DNA of 62,500 bases from Symbiodinium natans. Taxonomy: Eukaryota; Sar; Dinophyceae; Suessiales; Symbiodiniaceae. The notes under the pieces are model-generated. The model was given only the letters and a program-made list of their open reading frames with translations. It was not told the origin of the DNA and ran no database searches. The stretch's first letter is position 1. Each line of letters opens with the position of its first letter. The position numbers and the translations under genes were made by a program. The stretch spans positions 125,001-187,500 of the forward strand of contig CAJNDS010002643.1 in NCBI GenBank assembly GCA_905221605.1, written 5' to 3'. Shown piece after piece: positions 1-11,132 of this stretch.

Positions 1-641
1 TCTGACCATCATTAAAGCGGACGGATTTTTTGCGCGGCTGGATTTTTCCGGCCTCTTCAATAGGACAGTTTTTTATGGAACGGGGGATTGACAGGTAGGG
101 TTTAGGGTTTAGGGTTTAGGGTTTAAGGGTTTAAGGGTTTAAGGGTTTAGGGTTTAGGGTTCAGGGTGCCCACTGGGTGCGGAGGTTGGGTTCTTAGGGT
201 TCTTAGGGTTCTTGGCGTTCTTAGGGTTCTTAGGGTTTAGGGTTTAGGGTTTAGGCTTGAGTGTAAAGGTTTTAGGGTTTCTTCGGGTTTTTGGTCGCTT
301 GAGGGCTTGTGCAGTTTTGAGGTTGAATGGAGAAGTGCGGAACCCTTTAACCCGAAGCCCTATGAACCCTAAGCCCTCGACCCTAAACCCCTTGGAGTTT
401 GGGGTCTTGATTCTCGAATTTGGCTTATGGAGATTTCGGGGTTAGGGTTGCTTAAGCCTAAACCCTAAACCGTATGCACCCTAAACCCTAAACCCTGAAC
501 CCTGAACCCTAAACCCCAAACCCTGCTTTGAGCTTTAAGGGTTGTTGTCTGTCCAGGTTGCATTCGAAACAGAACCCAACACACAGCTAGCTAGCAATCC
601 CTTACCGCCCTAACCCTGCAGTTTAGGGTTTAGGGCTAAAG
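1..641. repeat. Telomere-like repeat block with degenerate margins
   Basis: Plus-strand TTTAGGG tracts lie at about 97-167 and 225-262. CCCTAAA-orientation tracts lie at about 455-525, and a short G-orientation tract at 618-636. Many units carry single-base changes (TTAAGGG, TTCAGGG). The sequence between tracts (1-90, 263-450, 530-600) shows no recognisable gene; the open frame at 257-445 is mostly read-through of repeats. Confidence 0.9.
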
Positions 642-923
642 CTACAGCCGCAGGTGGTGGCAGCGGTGGCCCAGCCTGTGGCCACGGCGACTCCGATGTG
701 GATGCCTCCTTGCCCGCTCCGTCTGGGTGTAGCGCGTCGACGAGAGGTAGCCGTCGAGCTCGAGGCCAGACGGGTCGGACTCCCCTTCCGACTCCTCACT
801 GACCATGGGGTCGTCGACTGCGTCGGCCCCGGCGAGGTGGACACGGAGGTCCGCATCGCTATCCTCCCCCAAGCTGACGACGCCACCGTTGAGCTCGGCC
901 TGGACAGCTGCCATCGGCGCCAT
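642..923 (-). CDS. Hypothetical acidic protein, probable first exon
   Basis: I do not recognise this protein. The minus-strand frame starts at an ATG (MAPMAAVQAEL...). It runs through a stretch rich in Asp, Glu and Ser (about residues 20-60, for example SEESEGESDPSG) and ends in an Arg/His-rich tail that looks less like protein. The composition of the first ~80 residues is protein-like and unlike the surrounding telomeric filler. Two other frames are also open (plus 654-941, minus 623-931), as expected in GC-rich DNA, so the choice rests on the acidic composition and the ATG. The tail may be intron or frame-shifted sequence. No function is assigned. Confidence 0.35.
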   Translation of the reverse strand: MAPMAAVQAELNGGVVSLGEDSDADLRVHLAGADAVDDPMVSEESEGESDPSGLELDGYLSSTRYTQTERARRHPHRSRRGHRLGHRCHHLRL

Positions 924-1910
924 GTTGACATCTGGCGTTGAGCGACTTCTGCTTCAGGATGTAATTGGGGCTCAGGGTCCTAAACCTCAAAGCTCTTGTT
1001 GGTTTAGGGTGTTGGGCCAGCACAAGAAGGTTCAGGCTTCAGGAAGGTCAACTTTTGGAAATGCGGTTTAGGGTTTAGGGTTTAGGGTTTGGGGTTTGGG
1101 GTTTCGGGTTTAGGGTTTAGGGTTTAGGGTTTAGGGTTTAGGGTTTAGGGTTTAGGGTTTAGGGTTTAGGGCTTTCAAGTTTAGGGTTTAGGGTTGAGGG
1201 TTTAGAGTTGAAGGCTTAGGGCTTGGGGTTTGGTAGCACGATTACAACGGTAGTGTGCTGCTAACAAGAAGGTCAGAACAAGGCAAAAGGTAGGGCTCTC
1301 CTCACATCCCAAAATTCCAGAACCCTAAACCCTAAACCCTAAACCCTAAACCCCAAACCCTAAACCCTAGACCCTAAACCCTAAACCCTAAAACCCCCTG
1401 TGCCTGAAGCACCCTGAAGCCTAAAGCTTACAGCTTAGGGCTGAGGGCTCATGTCTCAAGATGCGCTTTCCTGGGCCCTAAACCCCTGAACCCCAAAACA
1501 TCTTGGACTCTAAGCCCTAAAGCCTAAAGCCTAAACCCTAAACCCCTCCCAAACCCTAAACCCTAAACCCTAAACCCTAAACCCTAAACCCCGAACCCTA
1601 AACCCTAAACCCTAAACCCTAAACCCCGAACGCTAAACCCCTAAACCCCTAAACCCCTAAACCCCTAAACCCCTAAACCCCTAAACCCGAAACACAAGAT
1701 GCCCATGGGCTCCAGACCCATGCCCGAAGTTGAGGAGCGCTGACGCGACGCTGAGATTTCTCACGTCCTCGCAGCACGGCGGTCTGCGAAGCACTTCAGG
1801 GTTTAGGGTGTACGGTTTGGGGTTTAGGGTTTAGGGTTTGGGGGTTTCGGGTTTAGGGTTTAGGGTTTAGGGTTTAAGGTTTAGGGTTTAGGGTTTAGGG
1901 TTTAGGATAG
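924..1910. repeat. Alternating TTTAGGG and CCCTAAA tracts
   Basis: G-orientation runs lie at about 1066-1195 and 1798-1910. C-orientation runs lie at about 1319-1400 and 1535-1690. From about 1625 to 1690 the unit changes to an octamer, CCCCTAAA. The spacers (960-1060, 1215-1315, 1400-1500, 1690-1795) contain nothing I recognise. Confidence 0.9.
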
Positions 1911-2409
1911 GGCTCTGGACCAAGCAATGTTCCACTGAGCTAGGATCAAGGGAACAGCGTTGCTGAGCTTAGAGGCCGGAATTGCCCGTGGCATGTCTTT
2001 GAAGGTTCTGGCGCTTTAGAGGGCTGCCGGTCTTCTTGGGTACCAGGGTTTAGGGTTTAGGGTTTAGGGCTATCCGACATCCGAACAACGGCCGAGCCAG
2101 CTCCCACGCGGGCGACCGAGGCTTCGCGCGACGTTGATGCCCATTACTAGCTAAGCTATAGGGTTCTTAAGGGAGCGGGGGTTCTTGGGGTTCATGGGGG
2201 TTGGGGGTTCATGAGGGGTTTAGGGTGCTTAGGGTTTCGGGTTTCGGGTTTAGGGGTACCCAGGGAACCTTAAGGAAGCTTAGGGAGCCTTAGGGAGTAG
2301 TGGGGAGATTAGGGAACCTTCCCCCTCCCGTACGGACCCTAGAACTATAAGCCCGTAACCTAAACACGGCACCAGTGCAAACTGGTGTCTGCAGAGCCTC
2401 CATGTCCAT
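1911..2409. other. Mostly unique spacer, no gene seen
   Basis: This is a low-repeat stretch with one short TTTAGGG run (about 2047-2069) and a G-rich area of GGGGGTTC-like units (2160-2250). No open frame of interest and no RNA gene is visible. Confidence 0.6.
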
Positions 2410-2692
2410 GAGAGGAGCAGCCCTAAACTCTAACCCCTAAACCCGAAACCCTAGACCCTAAACCCTAAACCCTAAACCCCAAAACCCAAAACCCCAAAAC
2501 CCTAAACACTAAACCCTAAGCCCTAAGCCCTAAACCCTAAACCCTAAACCCTAAACCCTAAACCCTAAACCCTAAACCCTAAACCCTAAACCCTAAACCC
2601 CCTAAACCCTAAACCCTAAACCCTAAACCCTAAACCCTAAACCCTAAACCCTAAACCCTAAACCCTAAACCCTAAACCCTAAACCCTAAACC
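2410..2692. repeat. Long CCCTAAA tract
   Basis: This is one of the longest telomere-like tracts in the window. It is degenerate at 2410-2535 and nearly perfect at 2535-2692, with a single CCCCTAAA interruption near 2597. C-strand orientation on plus. Confidence 0.95.
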
Positions 2693-3883
2693 TATCCTCC
2701 TCCGCATCCCGGTTGCACTATGCCTTGCAAGCCTGGCACTTCTGCACTAAGCGGTAAAGAGAAAAGAGTTTGAGAGTTTAGAGGGTTCCCACCCACGAAA
2801 TGTAACCTTTTGCCTGTGCTGTGTGACGATTGCAGGGTCTTGTTTCGGGCTAGAACAACCAAAGCCTCCTAAACCCCAAACCAAAGCCCGAAACACGACA
2901 CCCAAACGACTGCTGCACTGGAACCTTAATTAACCCGAGACGAGAACCCTAAACTCTAAATCCCTTAAACCCTATAACCCCCAAACCCTCAAACCTTCAA
3001 TCCCTCAAACCCTAAAACCCTAGAAACCTAAAACCTAAAACCCTTCAAACCCTCAAACCCTCAAACCTTCAATCCCTCAAACCCTCAAAACCCTCAAACC
3101 TTCAATCCCTCAAACCCTCAAAACCCTCAAACCCTCAAACCTTCAATCCCCTCAAACCCTCAAAGACTCAAACCCTCAACCCCTCAAACCCCTAAACCCT
3201 AAACCCTAAACCCTAAACCCTAGACCCAAAGCTCCCAAGCCGTCCTCAGTCCATCTGGGCGGTGTCGGCACGACGTTCGGTGCGCCGGTGTTCCAGATCC
3301 ACATCCGTGCCCCGTCGCCCTGCGGAAGGGCAGTGTCGGTTTAAGGGTTTAGGGTTTAAGGGTTTAGGGTTTAGGGTTTAAGGGTTTAGGGTTTAAGGGT
3401 TTAGGGTTTAGGGTTTAGGGTTTAGGGTTTAAGGGTTTAGGGTTTAAGGGTTTAGGGTTTAGGGTCTAGGGTCTGGGGCTTAGGGTTGTTATATAGGAGA
3501 ATAAGATGAAGGGTCCCTTCCAGGGGTCCCTCCTTAAACCTCTTAAGGAATAGCAGCGTCAAAGTCGGTCTTAGGGTTTAAGATGCCCAGGGCTTAGGGT
3601 TTGGGTTTGCGTTTAGGGTTAGGGGTGCAGGGAGTAAACTGTCGTGGAGCAGGCCCAAACCCTAAACCATAGACCACACCAGGTCAAAGTAGGTGTTGAG
3701 GGTTTTGGGGGGCGGGTGGCGAAGGCCTCTCTCATCCCCAAGTCCCCTATATAAGGCTTCCGAAACGTGTCGGTCGGGTTTAGGGGTTTCAGGGCCAAAA
3801 TCTTCGGTTTGCGGGTTTACAGGCGCAGCAGTTTCTCCTTCCCACTCGTAGAAACAAAGCTGAGGGTATAGGCCAGTATAGGC
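2693..3883. repeat. Degenerate telomere-like block with CCCTCAAA variants
   Basis: The stretch 2940-3230 is dominated by the octamer CCCTCAAA and related variants. The stretch 3338-3480 holds TTTAGGG mixed with TTTAAGGG. The spacers at 2695-2930, 3230-3335 and 3480-3880 show no convincing gene. The minus-strand open frame at 3662-3928 runs into a TIR element and is not supported. Confidence 0.85.
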
Positions 3884-4057
3884 ACTTGGAGGTTCATGGT
3901 ACTTTATTAACCAATGATTACTGTACATATAACCATTTTTAGTGGCTTACAAGTGGGTTATAAGTACAGTAACCCTAAACCCTAAACCCTAAACCCTACC
4001 CCCTAAATCCTAAATCCTAAACCCTAAACCCTAAACCGTAAGTACCATGAACCTCCA
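3884..4057. mobile_element. TIR family A element with a telomeric block inside
   Basis: The left end reads ACTTGGAGGTTCATGGTACT and the right end is its inverse (AGTACCATGAACCTCC). The interior up to about 3970 matches the other family A copies (GTACAGT-type motifs). It is then interrupted by a CCCTAAA-type tract (about 3970-4038) before the right arm. The tract joins at an AACC/AACCG microhomology. This is a MITE-like, non-coding element; superfamily unknown. Confidence 0.8.
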
Positions 4058-5250
4058 GGCAGAGCCCGAGCCCTGAAGGGTGCCCCTGTGGCGCCCCCAA
4101 AGGTGCAGAATGTTTTTTGCAGGGCCCTCCAAGGGGCTGCGAACTGTCCTTAAAGGGTTTAGGGTTTAGGGTTTAGGGTTTAGGGTTTAGGGTTTAGGGT
4201 TTCGGGTTTAAGGTTTAGGGTTTAAGGTTTAAGGTTTAGGGTTTAGGGTTTAGGGTTTAGGGTTTAGGGTTTAGGGTGTAGTAGGAAACAGGGCTTAGGG
4301 CACCCTACACCCTAAACCCCGAACCCTAAACCGCCAGGGCTCAGGGATTGCATGGAGGACCCCGCCCGAAAGAGCGTCAGAGCCCCCCACGTGCTGTGCG
4401 AAGCCCTTTCAACCCGACCATCCGTCGGGTCCGTTTGGCTCATCTTCTCGGCACTTCCCCCCCGACCAGGAACCCTAAACCCTAAACCCTAAACCCTAAA
4501 ACCCTAAACCCTAAACCCTAAACCCTAAACCCTAAACCGTAACCAGGAACACTACAGCCCACGCTAGTTAGCAAGTAGAGTTTTGGGTTTAGGGCTTTGG
4601 GTTGTTCACGTAAACCTACTATTTGGTGAAAAACCCTCAAAGGTTAAAACAGAATAACCCCTATATGACCCTTAACAAGAAAGAAATGATTTCATGTGTT
4701 CGGGGTGCTTAAGCAACTAGTAGTAACCCTAAACCCTAAACCCTAAACCCTAAACCCTAAACCCTAAGCCCTAAACCCTAAACCCTAAACCCTAAACCCT
4801 TGCAACGTGGAACCAAGGATCCCTGGGGGGTATGCAGGGAGGCCAACAGAGCACAGCACACGAACGGGAGGCTGCTAATTTCAGCTGTCAGGTGCACGTC
4901 AAGGCATTGGAAGTTTCGGGGCAATCCACGTGAGGTGTGTGTTGCCCTTGAGAGCTTGTTTGGGGCTTAAGGCGTAGGGTTTAAACCCGAAATCCTGGAT
5001 CTCTAATCCCTGAACCCCAAAACCCTGGTTGCCGCGCCGTGCATCTACAGCCACACTACCACAAACAGACAAACAGGACAGGAGGCCTCAACAGTCACGG
5101 GCACGCTGCGTCTGAGCACGCCGTAGAAACTGAAGCCAGGGTTGAACAAATCACAACCTGCAACTTACGGCTCAGCACTATTAGGGCTTAGGGTTTAGGG
5201 TATAGGGACACCACGCACCCTACGGCCCCAAGCAAGCCTGCCTCCAACAT
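4058..5250. repeat. Telomere-like tracts in both orientations with short spacers
   Basis: G orientation at about 4153-4280; C orientation at about 4300-4332, 4468-4540 and 4724-4800. Spacers at 4335-4465, 4545-4720 and 4800-5180 are unique and contain no gene I can support. Confidence 0.85.
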
Positions 5251-5351
5251 TAACCTAGGAATAAGCAGGGTGCCCTTTTTTGGTTCAAAAGGGGCTCATA
5301 AGGGAACCCTGAACCTCATAAAGGGGAAGAAGGGCCTACTCTGGGTCCTAG
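5251..5351. mobile_element. TIR family E element, 5' truncated
   Basis: It shares the core (GGGTGCCC...AAGGGAACCC...AAGAAGGGCCTACT) and the right end GGGTCCTAG with the copies at 5982, 9932, 12507 and 23965. The left CTAGACCCAGGAG end is missing. Short non-coding element. Confidence 0.7.
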
Positions 5352-5371
5352 AAGACTACACCCTAGAACCA

Positions 5372-5638
5372 TTAAGTTTCCTGCACTGACCACGGTCCAC
5401 ATGCATGCGGCTTCATGTATGCCAGGCCGTCTGTCAGGAACATCAAAAGCACCAGAGCAGCCGAGCATTGTCCAGCTGCTACGCAGTGGTATGCTGCACG
5501 TACTGTGAAAACACATACGTCCATGAAGGCCTTGGAAGGACCAAGGGGAAGGACCACCGAGAGATTCCCCAAAATACTCACCAAAAGGATGCGGTTTGTT
5601 CTCTGAACACTACAGTCCCTTTTTGTAAAAAAAAACAC
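5372..5638 (-). CDS. Hydrophobic hypothetical ORF, doubtful
   Basis: This is an 88-residue frame with an apolar segment (around LLVSILGNLSVVLPLG) and a second at about residues 60-72 (SAALVLLMFL), so two membrane helices are possible. The start lies in an A-rich run. Other frames overlap on both strands (plus 5405-5689, minus 5316-5516). I do not recognise the product. It lies in a 640 bp island free of telomeric repeats, which is the main reason to list it. It could equally be chance. Confidence 0.2.
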   Translation of the reverse strand: MFFFTKRDCSVQRTNRILLVSILGNLSVVLPLGPSKAFMDVCVFTVRAAYHCVAAGQCSAALVLLMFLTDGLAYMKPHACGPWSVQET

Positions 5639-5981
5639 GGCTCCTGGCTCCTTGTTCTAAGCGTACCCAGCAAGGAGCCATACTTTTGAGACCGAATCAT
5701 GAAGCAGGATGTGGGTAGTTCCCTGTCCGAGTCCCCTTACAGGGTTTAGGGTTTAGGGTTTGGGGTTTAGGGTTTAGGGTTTAGGGTCAGAATATTTACC
5801 CCCCACCCCTACCTGTCCCCCACCTACAAGAAAAAGAATAAACGGATAGGGACCCTTGATTAGAGAATCCCCTCCCCCATGTCTCTACTAAGTGGTCCAA
5901 TACTTTCGCCTTAAAGACATCGAGATGATGAGAATCTCCCCCCATGTCTCCAGTGGTCCCTTACTTTCCCCGTGAAAGAAA

Positions 5982-6090
5982 CTAGACCCAGGAGTAACCT
6001 AGGAACAAAAAGGGGTACCTTTTTGGTTGTAAGTGGTATTATACGGGAACCCCACCCTAAAAAGCAAATAAGGGCCTACGTCGGGTCCTA
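5982..6090. mobile_element. TIR family E element, full length
   Basis: A 109 bp element with left end CTAGACCCAGGAGTAACCT and right end the imperfect inverse (GGGCCTACGTCGGGTCCTAG). It has an A/G-rich interior with no coding capacity and is one of five clear copies in the window. Confidence 0.8.
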
Positions 6091-7209
6091 GTGGTCCTGT
6101 ACCTTCCCCTTAAAGACTCAGGGAGCTGATGCCGAAATGACGGGTGCTGCCCGAAGGAGACCTTCGATCCCTGTCACGACATCCCCCGTGGGCAAATCTC
6201 CACGGAGCCCCAGACACAAAACTGATAGCTAATGGCATGCTTCGAGTTGTTTAGGGTTTAGGTTTAGGGTTTAGGGTAAGTCATTGGGGTTTAGGGTTTT
6301 AGGATTCACAGGGGTTTAGTATGGATCCACGAACTTCCTCTGCCATCAGATGAAATTTGCAGGAAACAGATTCACGCATCTATGCGAGACCGAGCTATCA
6401 AGCTAAAGCCGACGGAACGCCGCCATCTTGTTGCAAGAGAGCTTCTCAAAGGCCCTTCAACCCTTGGCACGTTCAACCCTTATTGCTAAACCCCATGTGA
6501 GCAAAATACATCAAGACACATATCGTAAACGCTAAGCACATCCTTTCTACGATTTGGCGGGGGGATTTCTGTAATGTTGTATACGACTTCCAACTATGGC
6601 TCGTAAGAGCAAGACGTTGCTGCGCTCTAAAACAGGCGATTGTAGGCTCTAAAGGCCCAAAACCCCTTGAATGCTAAGCTCCTAAACCCCTAATGCCCTG
6701 CAACCCTAAACCCCGAACCCTAAACCCCCGAATCCCCCATGATCCTAAGTAGAGCCCCAGAAACCAAAACCCCAGAACCCGTACACTCCTAAGCCCTAAC
6801 TAGAACCCCTAGACCTAAACCCTAAACCCTAAACTCTAGACCTTAGGCTCTAGACCCTAGACCCTAAACCCTAAACCCTAAATCCTAAACCCTAAACCCT
6901 AAACCCTACGTAGAAGCTCGTAAAGGCTTTCCCCCAACCCAGCCGGCCTGGGAAGCTCTCATTTGAACAGAGTCGGCTCCCGGGTTCATGCGACTTGTAT
7001 ACTTCCTTCGGGTTTAGGGTTTAGGGTTTAGGGTTTAGGGTTTAGGGTTTAGGGTTTAGGGTTTAGGGTTTAGGGTTTAGGGTTTAGGGTTTAGGGTTTG
7101 GGGTTTGGGGTTTAGGGTTTAGGGTTTATGGTTTAGGGTTAGGGTTTAGGGTTTAGGGCAAAGTGTGTCGGGTCGAGGGTTCAGGGTTGGGGTGTAGGGA
7201 TTGATCCCT
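6091..7209. repeat. Spacer plus telomere-like tracts
   Basis: 6091-6245 and 6311-6690 are unique with no gene seen. C-orientation degenerate repeats fill about 6700-6905. A long G-orientation run fills 7010-7165, about thirteen near-perfect units before variants appear. Confidence 0.85.
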
Positions 7210-7262
7210 TCACATGGTCCCTTACCTTCTGTAAAGGCTTCTGAAGTATAGGCTCTTGGGCT
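7210..7262. mobile_element. TIR family D fragment
   Basis: It contains the CACATGGTCCCTTACCTTC and CTTCTGAAGTATAGGC motifs that mark the family D ends elsewhere (7369, 11133, 36667, 39296). Only a partial copy is present. Confidence 0.45.
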
Positions 7263-7368
7263 CTATAGGGTGTATAAGGGTTTAGGGTTTAGGGATAAGG
7301 GGGTATATAAGAACTTTAGCTAAGGGCCCAGACGACCACCTAAGGTACTTACTAGTTGGTCATCGGGG

Positions 7369-7520
7369 AAATCACACGCCCCCTTAGTATGGGCCCTCAA
7401 AAAGGGGGCCACTTATATAAATATAACTCATATTTCTAGACCCTGCACCAATTCAGGGGCCATACATCAGAACCCTGTAAGGGTGGTTGGGGACCATATT
7501 AAGGGCCCATGCAACTACCC
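7369..7520. mobile_element. TIR family D element
   Basis: It begins with AAATCACACGCCCCC and ends with AAGGGCCCATGCAACTACCC. It carries the internal GGGCC..CATCAGAACCC motif shared with 11133 and 39296. About 150 bp, non-coding. The ends are imperfect inverted repeats around CATGGCCC. Confidence 0.65.
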
Positions 7521-8902
7521 TGAGGCATATGGTCCAAGCGTACAACTAGCGAGTAAGTCCCATGAGCCTCGCAACGGGAGCATGCAAACAATCGGACAGG
7601 TATTTTGGGTTCAGTTAGGTTTAGGGTTTAGGGTTTAGGGCTGAGAGGGCTTCGCGCGCTGAGGATTGCTAATTAGGTTCGTTCTCCATATTGGTCGCTC
7701 AAAGCGTTGTCTAGCCCTAAACCCTAAACCCTAAACGCTAAGCGGATCTGTGAGGATATACGGTGCCCGACCCGCAAATTCCCTATCAAGAGCTGGCGAA
7801 GGCTTTAGGGACCCTAAACCCTAAACCCTAAACCCTAAAACCTAAAACCTAAACCCTAAACCCTAAACCCTAAACCCTAAACCGTGGTTGGGGCAAACGT
7901 CTCTTGGCTGCAACCAGCTAGCCCCTCCATTTGAACCCTCTGCGGACGAAATGCCGTGACGTTCTGCGGGGGGGGGGAGGGGGGGGGACGTGGCCAGCCC
8001 CTGGTCCCGCACGCCTAGTCCTGCAACCCGGTGGGCTTAGGCTTTACGCTCTAGGCTTTAGGATCAGTAACGTGGGCTGCGAAGAAAATAAAGAGGGCTT
8101 CTAGGAGACACTAAGCCCAAAACCCTAGACCCTAACAGCGTAAACCCGAAAATGGTAAAACCTCTAAACCCCACGCTTCGAACACTACACCGGGTGTTGA
8201 GGGTTAAGGGTTTAGGGTTTCCTGAACCCTAGACCCAAAACCCTAAACCCTGAACCCTAAACCCTAAACCCTAAACCCTGAACCCTAAACCCTAAACCCT
8301 AAACCCACTTAGGTGCCCTAAACCTAATGAGGTGGCTGTCAGGTTGGTGGCTTGAGGTCCGGACCAAGCTACGGGTTCCATCAGGGTTTAGGGTTTAGGG
8401 TTTCGGGTTTCGGCTTTAGGGTTTAGGGTTTAGGGTTTAGGGTTCAGTCTTTAGGATTTAGGGTTTAGGATCTATTTAGGGTTTTAGGGTATAGGGTACG
8501 GGGTTCAAGGTTTAGGATTGGTGGGGTTTAGGGCTTAGGCTTTAGGGTTTGTGGGGCTTGCGCGTTGGGCTTTACGATTTTACGGCTTCAGGGTGTTGAG
8601 GGTCTTTGGGGTCTTTGGGTTCAGGGTTTACCCGGTTGACCGGGTTGTGGGTGCAGAGCTCCACTCCTGCTCAAGACAGTCTGGACATAGGAGCATGAGC
8701 AGCAGCATTCCGAAAGCAGCCCAGCGCCGGATTGGATCTCCCGATTGCTTTCGGACTCTGGCCCTTCTGCCCAAGGCTTTTTAAGTTTTGGGTTTGGGGG
8801 TCGATCCCAGACAAAGAGCAACAGAGGTACTTTACCCATAACCCCGTGTATTCGGAAATGAGATAAACAAACACACCGAAAAATGTCGGTGTATGGATGC
8901 AT
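7521..8902. repeat. Telomere-like tracts with unique spacers
   Basis: C-orientation tracts: 7714-7740, 7808-7885, 8220-8308. G-orientation tracts: 7616-7640, 8383-8480, and degenerate to 8640. A G-run interrupted by one A lies at about 7968-7988. The spacer 8640-8900 has overlapping open frames on both strands that do not look like protein; no gene is supported. Confidence 0.8.
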
Positions 8903-8907
8903 ATGTA

Positions 8908-8943
<36 letters not shown>

Positions 8944-8992
8944 TGTATGTATGTATGTATGTATGTGGTATATGTATATATATGTATAGATG
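8903..8992. repeat. (ATGT)n/(AT)n microsatellite
   Basis: About fourteen ATGT units flanked by alternating AT. Open frames on both strands here (runs of Met-Tyr-Val-Cys or His-Thr-Tyr-Ile) are translations of the microsatellite, not genes. A C-rich run-filled stretch follows at 9057-9136. Confidence 0.95.
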
Positions 8993-9136
8993 CATATCCG
9001 CCGAGGCCTCGGGCCGAAGGTGTATAGGTTGTCAGAACAGGCACCCCCTCCTAATCCTCCCCCCCCCCCTCCGCATCCCTGCCCCCACACCCTTCCCCTG
9101 CCCCCCCCCTCTGCACCCCCCCCCCCCCTGCCCCCG

Positions 9137-9376
9137 CCCCTTTGAGGGGCCTGGCTCCAAGCCGAACCGTCTCAACCCTCAACTTGAACCTTGAACCCTA
9201 AACCCAAAAAAAAACCCAAACCCTAAACTAGCCCTCAACCCTGAACCCCAAACCATAAGCCATAAACCCGGAACCCTGAACCCTAAACTTGGGGTCCAGC
9301 GACTTGGGTGCTGCGGAATCACCATGCTCACGCGGATGTGCTGGGCCGGGCCGAGGCGGGTCGCGTAGCGTTAAAA
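9137..9376. repeat. Degenerate CCCTAAA spacer
   Basis: Scattered CCCTAAA-like units lie at 9190-9290, followed by 80 bp of unique GC-rich sequence. No gene seen. Confidence 0.6.
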
Positions 9377-9508
9377 ATACATACATATACATACACATAT
9401 ACATACATATATACATACATATACATACATATACATACATATACATACATATACATACATATACATACATATACACACATATACATACATATATATATAT
9501 ATCATATT
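9377..9508. repeat. (ACATAT)n microsatellite
   Basis: About 130 bp of alternating ACATAT and ACATAC units ending in a pure AT run. Non-coding. Confidence 0.95.
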
Positions 9509-9931
9509 CCTTATACAGTCTTGATATACCTACGTAGCCCTAATGGCCCCTAGTTTTGTGTAAGCGAGTCCCTGAAGTTCATCGCCTCAACTAAACGCCT
9601 CAAAGCCATGAGCTCAAAACCGGTTTAGGGTTTAGGGTTTAGGGCTTTTTGGGCTTAGGGTTCACGCACTTTCAGTCTCTAAGCCCCTAAACTCACTTTC
9701 AGTCTCTAAGCCCCCAAACTGCACGACCCATTCAGACTCGATACCCCTAAACCCTACACGCCACTAAGACCCAAAATCCCTGAACTCGAAACCCTAAAGC
9801 CCTCAACTTAAACAGCTGCCGGTTTGGGGCGAAATTACAGGGGGGGGGGGTTAGGATTTGGGGTGTTTTGGGGACCTCAGCAGTAGCAGTTTATAGGCTT
9901 TAGAGCTTTGGGTTGGAGTTGTCGAGCATTC
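9509..9931. other. Spacer with sparse telomere-like units
   Basis: It holds a short TTTAGGG run (9623-9645), a partly duplicated ACTTTCAGTCTCTAAGCCCC motif (about 9668 and 9695) and a G10 run near 9841. No gene seen. Confidence 0.6.
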
Positions 9932-10046
9932 CTAGACCCAGGAGTAACCTAGGAAGAAAAAAGGCCACCCATCTTGGTAATAGGGGGTATGACAAGGGAA
10001 CCCCCAACCCTAGAAAAGGGAAATAAGGGCCTACTCCGGGTCCTAG
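9932..10046. mobile_element. TIR family E element
   Basis: A 115 bp copy with intact left CTAGACCCAGGAGTAACCT and right CTACTCCGGGTCCTAG ends. Flanked by ATT on both sides if the element is taken to start at CCTAG. Non-coding. Confidence 0.8.
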
Positions 10047-10246
10047 ATTAGGGCTTCCAGGGTCATTGGGCTTGGCCTTCGTCCGTGAGTGCGACCCTGT
10101 CCCGCTGGCGTTCCGCTACTTGATGCGCAGATCTCGAGATCGCCAAGAAGCCCCAACACACACATGTTGGACAACCCTAAACCATAAACCCTAAACCCTA
10201 AACCCGAAACCCGAAACCCTAAACCCTAACCCCAAACCCTAAACCC
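10047..10246. repeat. Unique spacer followed by CCCTAAA tract
   Basis: 10047-10170 is unique. C-orientation repeats at 10172-10246 run straight into the left end of the family A element at 10247. Confidence 0.75.
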
Positions 10247-10401
10247 TACTTGGAGGTTCATGGTACTTTTTAACCAATTATAATTGTACTTATGTACATA
10301 TAACTGTACTTGCAACCACATTAGGGCACTTAAAGGGCTTCTAAGTGGGTTGTCAGTACAGTTGTAACCGTTGGTTAATAAGTACCATGAACCTCTAAGT
10401 A
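10247..10401. mobile_element. TIR family A element, full length
   Basis: A 155 bp copy with TIRs TACTTGGAGGTTCATGGTAC and its inverse, plus internal TTAACCAA / TTGGTTAATAAG arms. The interior carries repeated GTACTT/GTACAG motifs and GGGCACTTAAAGGG. This is the reference copy for judging the interrupted ones. It is flanked on both sides by CCCTAAA-type sequence. Confidence 0.85.
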
Positions 10402-11132
10402 AACCTCAAACCCTACACCCTAAACCCTAAACCCTAAACCCTAAACCCTAAACCCTAAACCCTAAACCCTAAAAGCCTGAAGATTTAAGGCTTGGGCTGT
10501 GGAGCTGGCTGCCTTCACAGGCGCCTACAGACCCCCGGCCCCTGGCAACCCTAACCCCTTCAGGGTTCAGGGTTTAGGGTTTAGGGCTTAGGTGTTTAGG
10601 GTTTAGGGTGTAGGGTTTAGGGTTTAGGGTTTAGGGCGACCGCCCATCTTACATCACGGCCCCTTTTATGTTTCCACTCTTGCAACACGGAGCCCTATGA
10701 TTCACAAAAGGAAGAACTCAGAAGAGCCCCCCCCCCCTCCCCTTATTTTGTGTTTGGTAACTAGTTGAGGCTCAAAGTCCTTTTCGGCTTTAGGGTTGAG
10801 GGTTTAGGGTTTAGGGTTTTGCCACCTTGCGGCCAGTGAAGTGCGTCGGAAGTTTGCTAATCAGATGTCCGCAGTATGGGTTCTAGTTAGGTTTTGCGAG
10901 GGTGCGTGCTTTCTTGGGAGAAGTGGGTGAGGGGGAGAGAGAGGGAGAGGATAGGATTTGGGGCTTGCTTGCGGAATTCTTTAAGGCAGAAAAATGTAGA
11001 CTAAAGATATGAAAAAGAAGAAAAGCACAAAGAAGAAATGGAAATAGAAAATGAAAGACAAAGAACCTCTTTCATGTTGGAAAATAAAGTTTGTAATTGC
11101 TGTAACTCGTCATAAACAAGGATTAGGATCTT
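10402..11132. repeat. Telomere-like tracts and unique spacer
   Basis: C orientation at 10405-10473; G orientation at 10562-10635. 10636-11132 is mostly unique with a purine-rich patch (10920-11050). No gene supported. The minus frame at 11001-11219 runs into the next element. Confidence 0.75.

Noticed and set aside
1-170. True chromosome end
   Set aside because: The TTTAGGG run is short, degenerate and internal, with unique sequence before it at 1-90.
257-445. 62-residue frame and other GFRV/LGFRV-rich frames across the window
   Set aside because: GFRV, LGFRV and similar peptides are translations of TTTAGGG repeats.
4380-4445. Dinoflagellate spliced-leader sequence
   Set aside because: Only a short TTTGGCTCA match near 4434; the rest of the leader is absent, and no other candidate was seen.
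8621-9553. Several frames of repeated Tyr-Ile-His-Thr
   Set aside because: Translations of ATGT and ACATAT microsatellites; the same holds for 45672-45936 and 55564-56091.
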